From Lentisphaeria bacterium (GTDB taxonomy: Bacteria > Verrucomicrobiota > Lentisphaeria > Oligosphaerales > Oligosphaeraceae), in contig JAEDMH010000114.1 in the NCBI GenBank assembly GCA_016303095.1, positions 1 to 7,515 on the forward strand: a DNA stretch of 7,515 bases, read 5' to 3'. Under the pieces are notes generated by a model. It did not search any database. It was not told the DNA's origin and saw only the letters and a program-made list of their open reading frames with translations. The position numbers and the translations under genes are program-made. Of this stretch, positions 1 to 6,426 are shown piece after piece; within the stretch, counting starts at the first letter, position 1, and every line of letters starts with the position of its first letter.

Positions 1-45
1 CCTGCTGCGCATGCTCCGCCCTGGGGCTTTTCCCCCTCCGGGGGT

Positions 46-85
46 AGATCTCTAGATTTCTAGCCCCTCTAGCCCCTCTAGATCT
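46..85. repeat. Short TCTAG-rich repeat cluster
   Basis: TCTAG occurs four times, at 51-55, 59-63, 68-72 and 77-81, with start spacings of 8, 9 and 9 bases. Two of the units are identical 9-mers, TCTAGCCCC (59-67 and 68-76). The patch is flanked by the palindrome AGATCT on each side (46-51 and 80-85). CTAG is usually a rare tetranucleotide in bacterial DNA, so the clustering is not expected by chance. No function can be assigned. Confidence 0.55.
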
Positions 86-170
86 CCTTCAAGAAGCGAA
101 GCAGTTTTTTAAGTGTATCGATTTCTGATGTCTTCTGTCCCTGGGGGGAAGGAGGGAAGCAAGGGAAAGG

Positions 171-193
171 AGAATTTTTTGCGGAAAAATTCT
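171..193. repeat. Perfect 9-bp AT-rich inverted repeat
   Basis: AGAATTTTT (171-179) is the exact reverse complement of AAAAATTCT (185-193), separated by the 5-base loop TGCGG. It lies about 90 bases before the predicted promoter of the pseudopilin gene. It could be a terminator-like hairpin for upstream transcription, since the stem itself is T-rich, or a dyad bound by a regulator. The symmetry is seen directly; the role is not known. Confidence 0.5.
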
Positions 194-283
194 AAATATC
201 TATAACTCCTTGAAAATAAATAAGATACGTATAATCTCCCAAAGGTTTCCCCGAAATTGAGGAGAGAAAATCCGGGAAGAGGC

Positions 284-311
284 TTGAGATTTGGCCACTT
301 TTTGCTATAAT
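284..311 (+). promoter_or_regulatory. Predicted sigma70-type promoter of the pseudopilin-GH unit
   Basis: The -35 element TTGAGA (284-289) and a perfect -10 element TATAAT (306-311) are separated by 16 bases. TGC directly before the -10 box (303-305) makes an extended -10. Transcription would start near 317-319, giving a leader of about 104 bases before the pseudopilin ATG. This is the best promoter-like sequence in the window and is oriented towards the three-gene unit. Confidence 0.7.
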
Positions 312-327
312 ATTCCCCGTCTCCAAT

Positions 328-339
328 TGTTGCGATACA
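328..339 (+). promoter_or_regulatory. Candidate operator TGTTGCGATACA in the leader
   Basis: This is an imperfect palindrome with TGT...ACA ends and a central CG, at about +10 to +21 from the predicted transcription start. It matches the sequence just upstream of the regulator gene (TGTAGCGACACA, 6427-6438) at 10 of 12 positions. Binding here would block initiation or early elongation. GntR-LacI hybrids such as Bacillus AraR bind short palindromes of this general form. The match is seen directly; binding by the regulator encoded at 6452 is inferred. Confidence 0.45.
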
Positions 340-412
340 TTTTTTCATCTGTATTGTTTTCTTCTTCTGTTTCCCTCTGTTCTTTCGTTTCATCCCCCCA
401 CCCTTATTGTTT

Positions 413-416
413 GGAG
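413..416 (+). promoter_or_regulatory. Shine-Dalgarno GGAG deciding the pseudopilin start
   Basis: GGAG ends five bases before the ATG at 422. It overlaps the open frame that could begin at the TTG at 407, so it argues for the ATG as the true start. This start also gives a short basic leader peptide before the hydrophobic segment, as expected for a prepilin. Confidence 0.75.
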
Positions 417-421
417 TCTCC

Positions 422-1138
422 ATGCGTCGTTCTACCCTCATCCATCGTTCTTCCTTCACGTTGATTGAGTTATTGGTGGTCATCGCCATCATTGCCATTT
501 TGGCGGCCATGTTGTTGCCGGCGTTGAGCAAAGCCCGGGAGAAGGCCCGGACCATCAGCTGCACCAACAACATCAAGCAGATGACCCTTGCCTTGGTGAC
601 CTACTCCACGGATTCCGAGGATTTCCTGCCCCACGACGGCATTGGGGGGAACCAGTGGAAGTTTGTATTCGAGGACTGGCATGTTCCCTACGAAAAGCCT
701 GCGAAGCTGTGGCACTGCGTGAACTACAACGAGAGCGAGGCGTTGGCCAATGGCGCGGGGGACTGGACGGTTCCCACGTTGCAAATCACGGCGAACTTGG
801 CGGGCAGCTCCAATGTCTTCGGGGAGAACGCCGGCATTTACAGCCAAGGGGTCAAGCTGGTGCGCCTGTCCAATCCCACGGCCACCTGCGCCGTGCTGGA
901 GAAGAATTGGCGGGCCCGTTCCGAGGATTCCAACTGCACCAACAACCTGGATCGCAGCATTGCTTGGAACAACACTCCCTTCTATTTCTTGGGGCCGGCC
1001 AAACATGAGAACAAGTTTTGTCTGATTGGCTATGTGGATGGCCATGTGGCGCCCAACATGGACAACCTGAAGGGCTCGGATATCGAGGGCAAGTACCTGG
1101 AGTTGATTTCCGGCGGACTGACGGAAAGAATGTGGTAA
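422..1138 (+). CDS. Pseudopilin-like protein with prepilin-type N-terminal domain
   Basis: This 238-residue protein has a type IV prepilin/type II secretion pseudopilin N-terminus: a short basic leader (residues 1-11), then FTLIELLVVIAIIAIL from residue 12, with Glu16 at the +5 position needed for methylation and assembly. Prepilin peptidase should cut between Ser11 and Phe12; the usual Gly at -1 is replaced by Ser. The hydrophobic helix runs to about residue 35 and continues into the SKAREKAR-type stalk common in Lentisphaerota and other PVC members. Near the C-terminus, His195 followed by 10 residues and Asp206-Gly207-His208 resembles the prepilin-associated H-X9-DG motif, one residue longer. 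The middle is a small soluble domain I cannot assign. It is the first gene after the promoter and precedes two secreted glycosidase-like genes. In this phylum such proteins are very numerous and often scattered away from pilus machinery, so a role in a classical pilus is uncertain. The ATG at 422 is chosen over the TTG at 407 because of the GGAG at 413-416. Confidence 0.9.
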   Translation: MRRSTLIHRSSFTLIELLVVIAIIAILAAMLLPALSKAREKARTISCTNNIKQMTLALVTYSTDSEDFLPHDGIGGNQWKFVFEDWHVPYEKPAKLWHCVNYNESEALANGAGDWTVPTLQITANLAGSSNVFGENAGIYSQGVKLVRLSNPTATCAVLEKNWRARSEDSNCTNNLDRSIAWNNTPFYFLGPAKHENKFCLIGYVDGHVAPNMDNLKGSDIEGKYLELISGGLTERMW

Positions 1139-1148
1139 AGGATCTCTC

Positions 1149-1193
1149 TCCCGGCTTTGTCAACTTCTTAGGAGAGGGGGGCGGAAGCCGGGA
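1149..1193 (+). promoter_or_regulatory. Inverted repeat between pseudopilin and first GH gene
   Basis: TCCCGGCTT (1149-1157) is the exact reverse complement of AAGCCGGGA (1185-1193), with a 27-base loop. A competing 6-bp pairing, CTCTCC (1146-1151) with GGAGAG (1171-1176), shares bases 1149-1151 with the first stem. Only a short TTTT (1199-1202) follows, so this is at most a weak terminator. It could attenuate readthrough, protect the upstream mRNA end, or affect translation of the gene starting 12 bases later. Confidence 0.45.
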
Positions 1194-1204
1194 CTCTGTT
1201 TTCT

Positions 1205-3694
1205 ATGGCGATGAAGCGTGCAGCGTTCTTCTGGCTTCTGTCCTTTCTTCTTGGGACGTGTCTTTCCTTGGGGTCCCAGGAGGTAGTGGGGCTTTGGACC
1301 TTTGACGATCCTTCGGCCTTTCTTTCCTCCTCTGGGGGGCGGGCCCAGCTTCAGGGGCATGCCTCTGGGGCGGAGGGCATTGTGGGAGGCGGGGCCTATT
1401 TTGACGGGCAGGAAGACTTTCTGGAGTTTCCCCTGACCCCGGAGCACGCCCTGGGAGAGGAGTTCACCATCTCCTTCTGGTTCAAGGCGTCGGAGGGATC
1501 CTCCGTCTATCCGGCTCTTCGCCATAGCAACGGATATTTTGTGGCCAACGGAACCCGGGGCTTCAGCTGGTATGAAGTCACCGGGGAGCGGGGGAGAGTC
1601 TATGACGGCTATGCCCATCCCCGGCAGCTGGAGCCGGAGGAATGGCATCATTTTGCCCTGGTCTTCGACCAGAGTGCCTTGACTCTCTTCTTTGATGGCA
1701 TGGCCATCCGCACTTTGGAAGCCTCCTCCCTGGGGCCTCTGAAGGCGGGAGGAAGCGCCATGATCGGGGGACACTTGGCCCGCTTCCACGACCAATGGCT
1801 GAATTTCCACGGAGTGCTGGACGAGGTGGCCTTTTTGAACTTCCCCAAGAGGGACTGGGATCGGGTGCGTCTGCTGCTCCTCCGGGAGAAGCTTCGGGAA
1901 ATGGGGGCGGAACTCTCTTCGGCGGCCTCCTGGCAGGAGGCGTTCCAGGCGTTTTCCGCCCAGGTGGAGCAGTGCTGGTCCGATGAGGAGGCCCGGGAGC
2001 GTCTTCTTCCTTTGGGGGAGCGTCTTGGCCGGGAGGGGGAGACCTTGCTCCACGGCGGGTCGGGGGTGGATTTCCATGTGCGGGTCTGCTCCCCCATGGA
2101 GCGCATCATGCCGGATTCTCTTCTGGGCTTGCGGAGTCTTCCCCAGGCCCGGATGACCATGGCGGGGAACGAGAGGGAGCATCTCCAGCTCCTGGTGGTG
2201 CCGGAGGAACTCCGGGAGGAGAAGACGCTGGAGGTGGAACTTCCCCAGTTCCTGACCTCCTCCACGGGAGAAAAAATCCCCTTCCGCCTCGCCCTCTGGC
2301 AGGTGGACTACACTCCCTTGGCCCGCCCCAGCCATTGGATGTACAACTATCCTGCCGTGCCGGACAAACTCCTCTCCCGGGAAGATTTCGCCTTGGGGGG
2401 AGAAGCCCCTTTCCTGCCCTTGTGGCTTGAGGTCCTTTCCCCGGAGGGGGCGCCGGCGGGCCTCTACCAGGGAGAACTGCTCTTCCGGACTTCCGACGGA
2501 CAAAGCCTCGCGCTTCCCCTGGAGGTGAACCTCCAGCCCTTCTCCCTCCCCCGGCAGAATATCGTTCCCTCCATTGTCGGCATCTGGGAACGGGATTTGC
2601 AGACCTATCTCCAGGAGGGGGATGTGGAGGGATTCAAGACCCTCATGACGGCCTATGCCGACATCCTGGTGGAGCATCGTCTCAATCCCAGCTTCCTCCA
2701 TCAGGGGGATTTGGTGGCCTCCTGGGTGCGGGAGAGCGTCTACCCCGACTACGCCTTGGACGCCTCCGGAAAGGCGAGGGTGAACTGGGAGTTCTTCGAC
2801 CAATTGGCCGACCATTTGCGGGAAAAGGGGCTTTCCACCATGGTCATCGGTCCCTACTATCGCACCGTGGAGATCTGGAAGGGCAGTCGTTCTCCCGAGA
2901 AGATCTGGGAAGAAGTGGGGCGTCATGTCCGGGAGAAGGGATGGGAGGAGGCCGCCGTGGCCTATCCCATTGACGAATGGGAGTGGCGGTACTTGGAGGA
3001 GATCAACGCCGTGGGGCGGATGGTGAAAGAGTCCTCCGGGGTGCGTTGGCTCATGACCATGGGCAGCCAGAACTCCCCTCTGCCGGAAATTGAAAACGTG
3101 GGGCTCTGGATTCCCCAGTTCCATTGGATCCATCTCCCGGAGGCCCGACGCCAGCAAAAGGCCGGCATCCCCGTCTGGTCCTATGTGTGCACCGGCCCCC
3201 AGTTCCCTGTGCCCAATCTCCATCAGGACACCCCTCCCGCCGCCATCCGCATGGTGCCTGTGGCCAACTTCCGCTTCGGATTCGATGGCATCCTCCATTG
3301 GGCCGCCAACTTCAACACCGGCAAGAACGCCACGCCGGTGGTGGAATACGGAGCGGGGGAGGGGCGCTATCTCTATGCCGACGCACAGGGCTTCCCCATT
3401 CCCACCGTCCGTCTGAAGGCGTTTGCCGACGGCATGGAGGACTGGACCGTCCTGGAGATGCTGCGGCGAAAGTCTCCCCGGGAGTACGAGGCCAGGATGG
3501 GGGAATTGGCCCGTCTCATTCCCGGACGGGACTTTGATCCCGCCATGGAGATCACCGCCACTTCTCCCCGGGAAGCCACCTACCATACCTTTATGGAAGA
3601 AAAGGCCTTCTACCCGGTCATCAGTCACCCGGAGACCTATCTGCGGTGGCGGGAGCGCCTCTATCGCTCCCTGGCCCGGCAGACCCAGAAGTAA
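1205..3694 (+). CDS. Secreted LamG-domain, GH123/DUF4091-like glycoside hydrolase
   Basis: This is an 829-residue exported protein. A signal peptide covers about residues 1-24 (MAMKR, then a hydrophobic core). A LamG/concanavalin-A-like domain (about 27-220) follows, ending with the characteristic GVLDEVAF strand (203-210), and would bind carbohydrate. Residues about 217-283 are charged and probably helical. A beta-rich domain (about 288-450) carries NEREHLQLL and PAGLYQGEL, as in proteins with a C-terminal DUF4091 domain. The catalytic-type domain (about 455-800) has IWERD (460-464), YPIDEW with Asp590-Glu591, WIPQFHWIH (635-643) and FDGILHW (693-699). In GH123 beta-N-acetylgalactosaminidases an adjacent Asp-Glu pair supports the acetamido intermediate and acts as acid/base, so activity on a GalNAc-type glycan is plausible but unproven. 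The C-terminal half is a paralogue of the next gene. There is no clear Shine-Dalgarno before the ATG at 1205; the ATG at 1211 would remove only two residues. It starts 66 bases after the pseudopilin gene and is probably cotranscribed with it. Confidence 0.87.
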   Translation: MAMKRAAFFWLLSFLLGTCLSLGSQEVVGLWTFDDPSAFLSSSGGRAQLQGHASGAEGIVGGGAYFDGQEDFLEFPLTPEHALGEEFTISFWFKASEGSSVYPALRHSNGYFVANGTRGFSWYEVTGERGRVYDGYAHPRQLEPEEWHHFALVFDQSALTLFFDGMAIRTLEASSLGPLKAGGSAMIGGHLARFHDQWLNFHGVLDEVAFLNFPKRDWDRVRLLLLREKLREMGAELSSAASWQEAFQAFSAQVEQCWSDEEARERLLPLGERLGREGETLLHGGSGVDFHVRVCSPMERIMPDSLLGLRSLPQARMTMAGNEREHLQLLVVPEELREEKTLEVELPQFLTSSTGEKIPFRLALWQVDYTPLARPSHWMYNYPAVPDKLLSREDFALGGEAPFLPLWLEVLSPEGAPAGLYQGELLFRTSDGQSLALPLEVNLQPFSLPRQNIVPSIVGIWERDLQTYLQEGDVEGFKTLMTAYADILVEHRLNPSFLHQGDLVASWVRESVYPDYALDASGKARVNWEFFDQLADHLREKGLSTMVIGPYYRTVEIWKGSRSPEKIWEEVGRHVREKGWEEAAVAYPIDEWEWRYLEEINAVGRMVKESSGVRWLMTMGSQNSPLPEIENVGLWIPQFHWIHLPEARRQQKAGIPVWSYVCTGPQFPVPNLHQDTPPAAIRMVPVANFRFGFDGILHWAANFNTGKNATPVVEYGAGEGRYLYADAQGFPIPTVRLKAFADGMEDWTVLEMLRRKSPREYEARMGELARLIPGRDFDPAMEITATSPREATYHTFMEEKAFYPVISHPETYLRWRERLYRSLARQTQK

Positions 3695-3741
3695 ACGGCC
3701 CAGTCCCCCCCTTTCTTGTCCCTCCGATTCCCCCTGACTCC

Positions 3742-6288
3742 ATGAAAAAATCCCTCCTCCTCCTGCTTCTTCTCTTTCCCATGGCCTCCCTTCTCCGCGC
3801 CACCGACGCCTACCTGGAGATTCCCAGGGCCACCATCATCCCCACCCTGGATGGCAACCTGAAGCCGGAAGAGTGGAAGGACGCGGTGGAAGTCACCGGC
3901 CTCCAGCTGACCAACGACCAGGGACTGGCTCGGGAACAGACCCGCTACTACCTGAAGTGGACCCCGGAGTTCTTCTATGTGGGGGCCTTCTGCCAGGACG
4001 CCAATCCCGCGGAAATCAATCTGGAACGCCCCTACAACGACTGCCTGGAACTCTTCTTCATGGCTCCCGGGGAGCAGGATGTGGTCCACTGGCTCTTCTA
4101 TGCCACTGGCGGCTTCACCCTGGATTACATCGATGCCGAATATGGCAGCGGATACCGGGGAGAGCCCGGAGAGGGGCAAAGCGCCACCCAAATCGGCAAA
4201 GAGGGCTGGACGCTGGAATGCCGCATTCCCGCTTGCTCCTTCTTCCTGGACGCCTTCGCCGACAAGTATCTCTATCGCTTCAATCTCCACCGCTCCTTCA
4301 GTGACAACGGCACCCACCGCCCCGATGGAAGACCTGCCGAATTCAGCAGCTTCCGCTATGTCCGGGGACAGCTTCTGAAGCCAAGGGACAGCGCTTATCT
4401 GCGCCTGGGGGCGGCGACAGATACCCCTCTGCGCATGGAACGGCTGGACCTTCAGGGCATGAGCCTGGTTGCTCCCGCCGACGCCCAGGTGCTGGCGGAC
4501 TTCTCCGGGGAAGCGGGGAAGGTCTCCCTCTCTCCGGAGGGGCGCTTCGCCCTGGATTTCCCCCAGGGATGTGAGCAGGTCACCCTGCGGGTGTCCCGAA
4601 AGGATGGCTCTCCTCTGTTGGTGAACGACTATCACTTCTTCCCGGAGGACGAGGCGGCTCTTCAGGCGCGGTGGGCGATTCAGGCGTCCCAGAGGGGGCT
4701 GGGGGTGGAGCCTCGGGGGGCCATGGTTCGGGTTTTCCGGGATCTTCCCTATGTTCCCCAGGGCGGGGAGAAGGTGGAATTGACGGCGGCCCGGAACGAG
4801 CAGGAGAATTTCCAGGTGGTGCTCTTCACGGGGAAGGATGCCGTGGAGGGCATCACCCTGGAGGCGGGAGAACTGCGGGGGGAGGGTGGCGCCGTGCTGC
4901 CTGCCTCCTGCTGGCGTCTCTTCCTGGAGGAGGAGGCCCTGGCGGATTCCGTGGGCTATCCCAGCGTGCGGGGGGCGGGAGCCTATCCGGATCCCCTCTA
5001 TCCCCTGGAATCCTCCCTCTCCCTGGCCCCCAGGGAAACGCGGGCCGTGTGGGCGAATCTTCGCATTCCCGAGGAACAGCCTGCCGGAACATACCAGGGG
5101 GAAATTCGAGTTCTTGCCCAGGGCCAGGAACTCCGGCGGATTCCCGTCTCCCTCCAAGTCTGGGATTTCGCCCTTCCCCGGAAGCAGAGCATGCGCACCG
5201 CCTTCTCCATCTGGGAACGGGAAATCTACAATCTCCATTTCGCGGGAACCGGACGCACCCCGGAGGAGTTCCGGCAAACCATCCACCAATACGCTTTGAT
5301 GCTTTTGGACAACCGGCTCTCCCCCATCATCTTCAAGACAGACCGCCTTCTGCCCCGGGAGGTCATGGCGCAGATTGGTCCCCTCTACGATGACAAACAA
5401 GAGGACGGCACCTACGCCTACCATCCCGTCCACTACGATGAAATGGTGGAGGAGTATCTCCAGGGAGGGGCCACCGGCTTCTATGTGGGGCCGGAGGTGC
5501 AGCCGGGCGAGTATGAAAAATACAGCGAAGAGGAGTGGTTCCAGCTTTGGAAGGCCATAGGGGATCACTATCGGGAGAAGGGGCTGCTGGCGTATGCCTA
5601 CGCCTATCCCTTTGACGAGCCGGGCAATGGGAACCGGGAGTTTGTGAGCCGCCGGATGGAGATTCTGAAGGAGGCGGCCCCCGGCCTGAAAACCCTCCTG
5701 ACGGGAGCCTGCTCCCTCATGCCCTCCCGAAAGTTCCGGGGGGTGGATATCTGGGTGCCCCAGCTCCACTGGGTCCATTACCGGAATATGCAGGAGGCCC
5801 GGCAGGAGGGCAAGGAAGTCTGGTGGTACCCCTGCTCCGGCCCCTGGTTCCCCTATCCCAACTACCACCTGGATCTGCCTCCTGCCGCCTGGAGAATCCT
5901 GGCCTGGGCAACCTTCAAATACGACTTCGACGGCATCCTCTACTGGGCCACCGCCTTCCTCAACAATCAAAACCCCCGGAGAAACAACAACTACAGCTGC
6001 AACGGAGACGGCGTCCTCCTCTATGACCTGCCCGACGGCTCTCCCATCCCCAGCATTCGCCTGAAAATCATCGGCGAAAGCATGGAAGACTATGAATATC
6101 TGGTCCTCCTCCGGAAGGCCGTGGAAAAACACGCCCAAAACCCCGAAAAGAAAGAACTGGTGGAAAAGGCAAAAAACCTCCTCTCCATGAAGGATATCCT
6201 CCGCTATCTGGATGACTATGCCATGGAGGAGGAAGCCTTCCAGCACTTCCGACGGGAAGCCGGACAACTCCTGCAGGAACTGCAGTAG
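3742..6288 (+). CDS. Secreted CBM9-like, GH123/DUF4091-like glycoside hydrolase
   Basis: This is an 848-residue exported protein. The signal peptide is MKKS followed by a leucine run, with likely cleavage after Ala20. Residues about 24-222 resemble the CBM9/DOMON-like fold: it opens with a TLDGNLKPEEW motif, has YYLKWTPEFFYVGAFCQD and ends at SAYLRLG, so it probably binds carbohydrate. A small beta domain (about 225-320) leads into a beta-sandwich with AARNEQENFQVVL (from 349) and PAGTYQGEI. The catalytic-type domain (about 485-830) has IWERE (490-494), YPFDEP with Asp625-Glu626, WVPQLHWVH (671-679) and FDGILYW (729-735), followed by RLKIIGESMEDYEYL. The Asp-Glu pair matches the GH123 catalytic dyad; the natural substrate is not evident. 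The catalytic half aligns throughout with the preceding gene, but the N-terminal module is unrelated. The frame is open upstream from a GTG at 3646 inside the previous gene; the ATG at 3742 is chosen because it gives a clean signal peptide. The 47-base gap is pyrimidine-rich with no Shine-Dalgarno. Confidence 0.88.
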   Translation: MKKSLLLLLLLFPMASLLRATDAYLEIPRATIIPTLDGNLKPEEWKDAVEVTGLQLTNDQGLAREQTRYYLKWTPEFFYVGAFCQDANPAEINLERPYNDCLELFFMAPGEQDVVHWLFYATGGFTLDYIDAEYGSGYRGEPGEGQSATQIGKEGWTLECRIPACSFFLDAFADKYLYRFNLHRSFSDNGTHRPDGRPAEFSSFRYVRGQLLKPRDSAYLRLGAATDTPLRMERLDLQGMSLVAPADAQVLADFSGEAGKVSLSPEGRFALDFPQGCEQVTLRVSRKDGSPLLVNDYHFFPEDEAALQARWAIQASQRGLGVEPRGAMVRVFRDLPYVPQGGEKVELTAARNEQENFQVVLFTGKDAVEGITLEAGELRGEGGAVLPASCWRLFLEEEALADSVGYPSVRGAGAYPDPLYPLESSLSLAPRETRAVWANLRIPEEQPAGTYQGEIRVLAQGQELRRIPVSLQVWDFALPRKQSMRTAFSIWEREIYNLHFAGTGRTPEEFRQTIHQYALMLLDNRLSPIIFKTDRLLPREVMAQIGPLYDDKQEDGTYAYHPVHYDEMVEEYLQGGATGFYVGPEVQPGEYEKYSEEEWFQLWKAIGDHYREKGLLAYAYAYPFDEPGNGNREFVSRRMEILKEAAPGLKTLLTGACSLMPSRKFRGVDIWVPQLHWVHYRNMQEARQEGKEVWWYPCSGPWFPYPNYHLDLPPAAWRILAWATFKYDFDGILYWATAFLNNQNPRRNNNYSCNGDGVLLYDLPDGSPIPSIRLKIIGESMEDYEYLVLLRKAVEKHAQNPEKKELVEKAKNLLSMKDILRYLDDYAMEEEAFQHFRREAGQLLQELQ

Positions 6289-6301
6289 CCACGAAAAAGG
6301 C

Positions 6302-6330
6302 GGCTCTCCTCCTTCCCCAGGAGGAGAGCC
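6302..6330. terminator. Strong 11-bp hairpin after the GH genes
   Basis: GGCTCTCCTCC (6302-6312) pairs perfectly with GGAGGAGAGCC (6320-6330) around a 7-base loop, 13 bases after the stop codon at 6286-6288. On the + strand no T-run follows. A5 (6294-6298) lies just upstream, so the T-run of a classical intrinsic terminator is present only when read on the - strand. It probably marks the 3' end of the three-gene unit, either as a Rho-assisted or mRNA-stabilising hairpin. Confidence 0.65.
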
Positions 6331-6341
6331 CTTGCCCCCAA

Positions 6342-6377
6342 GAGGGCGGAAATGTCCCGGGAAGACCTTCCGCCCTC
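6342..6377. terminator. Second hairpin, 10-bp perfect stem
   Basis: GAGGGCGGAA (6342-6351) is the exact reverse complement of TTCCGCCCTC (6368-6377). The 16-base loop contains the small palindrome TCCCGGGA (6355-6362). It follows the first hairpin by 11 bases and lacks a downstream T-run. Together the two would form a tandem structured 3' end between the hydrolase genes and the regulator gene. Confidence 0.5.
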
Positions 6378-6400
6378 CCTATCTCTCCCAGGAAGGGGAG

Positions 6401-6406
6401 TATATT
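6401..6406 (+). promoter_or_regulatory. Weak -10-like box before the regulator gene
   Basis: TATATT matches the -10 consensus at five of six positions in a small AT-rich island (6401-6417) between the tandem hairpins and the regulator gene. I see no convincing -35 box 16-18 bases upstream. If used, transcription would begin near 6413, placing the candidate operator at 6427-6438 downstream of the start. Confidence 0.3.
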
Positions 6407-6426
6407 AGATACACTTTACCCTTGAG

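Larger units (their letters stand above)
1..421. other. Gene-free upstream region with repeats, hairpin and promoter
   Basis: No convincing coding region lies here. All three forward frames close within the first 63 bases, so the 3' end of an upstream gene could lie at the very start, but nothing identifies it. In order the stretch holds a GC-rich patch with a possible CCCCC/GGGGG hairpin (32-44), a TCTAG-rich repeat patch (46-85), a T-run (105-110), an AT-rich hairpin (171-193), a good promoter (284-311), a candidate operator (328-339), a pyrimidine-rich leader (about 340-404) and the ribosome binding site of the pseudopilin gene. The base composition from about 100 to 390 is much more AT-rich than the genes. 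Confidence 0.7.

Noticed and set aside
46..85. Cloning-vector polylinker, because of paired AGATCT and TCTAGA sites
   Set aside because: The surrounding sequence shows no vector features, and the 9-base repeats are not a known polylinker arrangement that I can identify.
87..110. Intrinsic terminator (CTTC...GAAG followed by T6)
   Set aside because: The stem is only about four base pairs, too weak for a call despite the T-run.
210..235. Promoter TTGAAA with TATAAT
   Set aside because: The two boxes are only 14 bases apart, too short for normal sigma70 spacing; the extended promoter at 284-311 is far better.
407..421. TTG start five codons upstream for the pseudopilin
   Set aside because: The GGAG ribosome binding site lies inside this extension and is well spaced for the ATG at 422.
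470..1045. Antisense frame opposite the pseudopilin gene, and smaller frames inside all genes
   Set aside because: They lie entirely within well-supported sense genes, have low-complexity Arg/Gly/Pro-rich translations and lack ribosome binding sites.
1253..1261. Possible lipoprotein signal (LGTC, Cys19) in the first hydrolase
   Set aside because: The residue before Cys is Thr rather than Gly/Ala/Ser, so the lipobox is poor; ordinary signal-peptide cleavage a few residues later fits as well.
1160..3628. Antisense open frame of about 822 codons opposite the first hydrolase gene
   Set aside because: It is in exact codon register with the sense gene, so it stays open simply because the sense gene avoids TTA, CTA and TCA codons. 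Its translation is Gly/His/Pro-rich with no recognisable domain.
3646..3741. Upstream GTG start extending the second hydrolase into the first hydrolase gene
   Set aside because: The extension would overlap the previous gene and bury the signal peptide 32 residues inside; the ATG at 3742 gives a clean export signal.
3661..6267. Antisense open frame of about 868 codons opposite the second hydrolase gene
   Set aside because: It has the same in-register codon-bias origin as the other antisense frame and no domain or start signal, while the sense strand has a signal peptide and clear domains.
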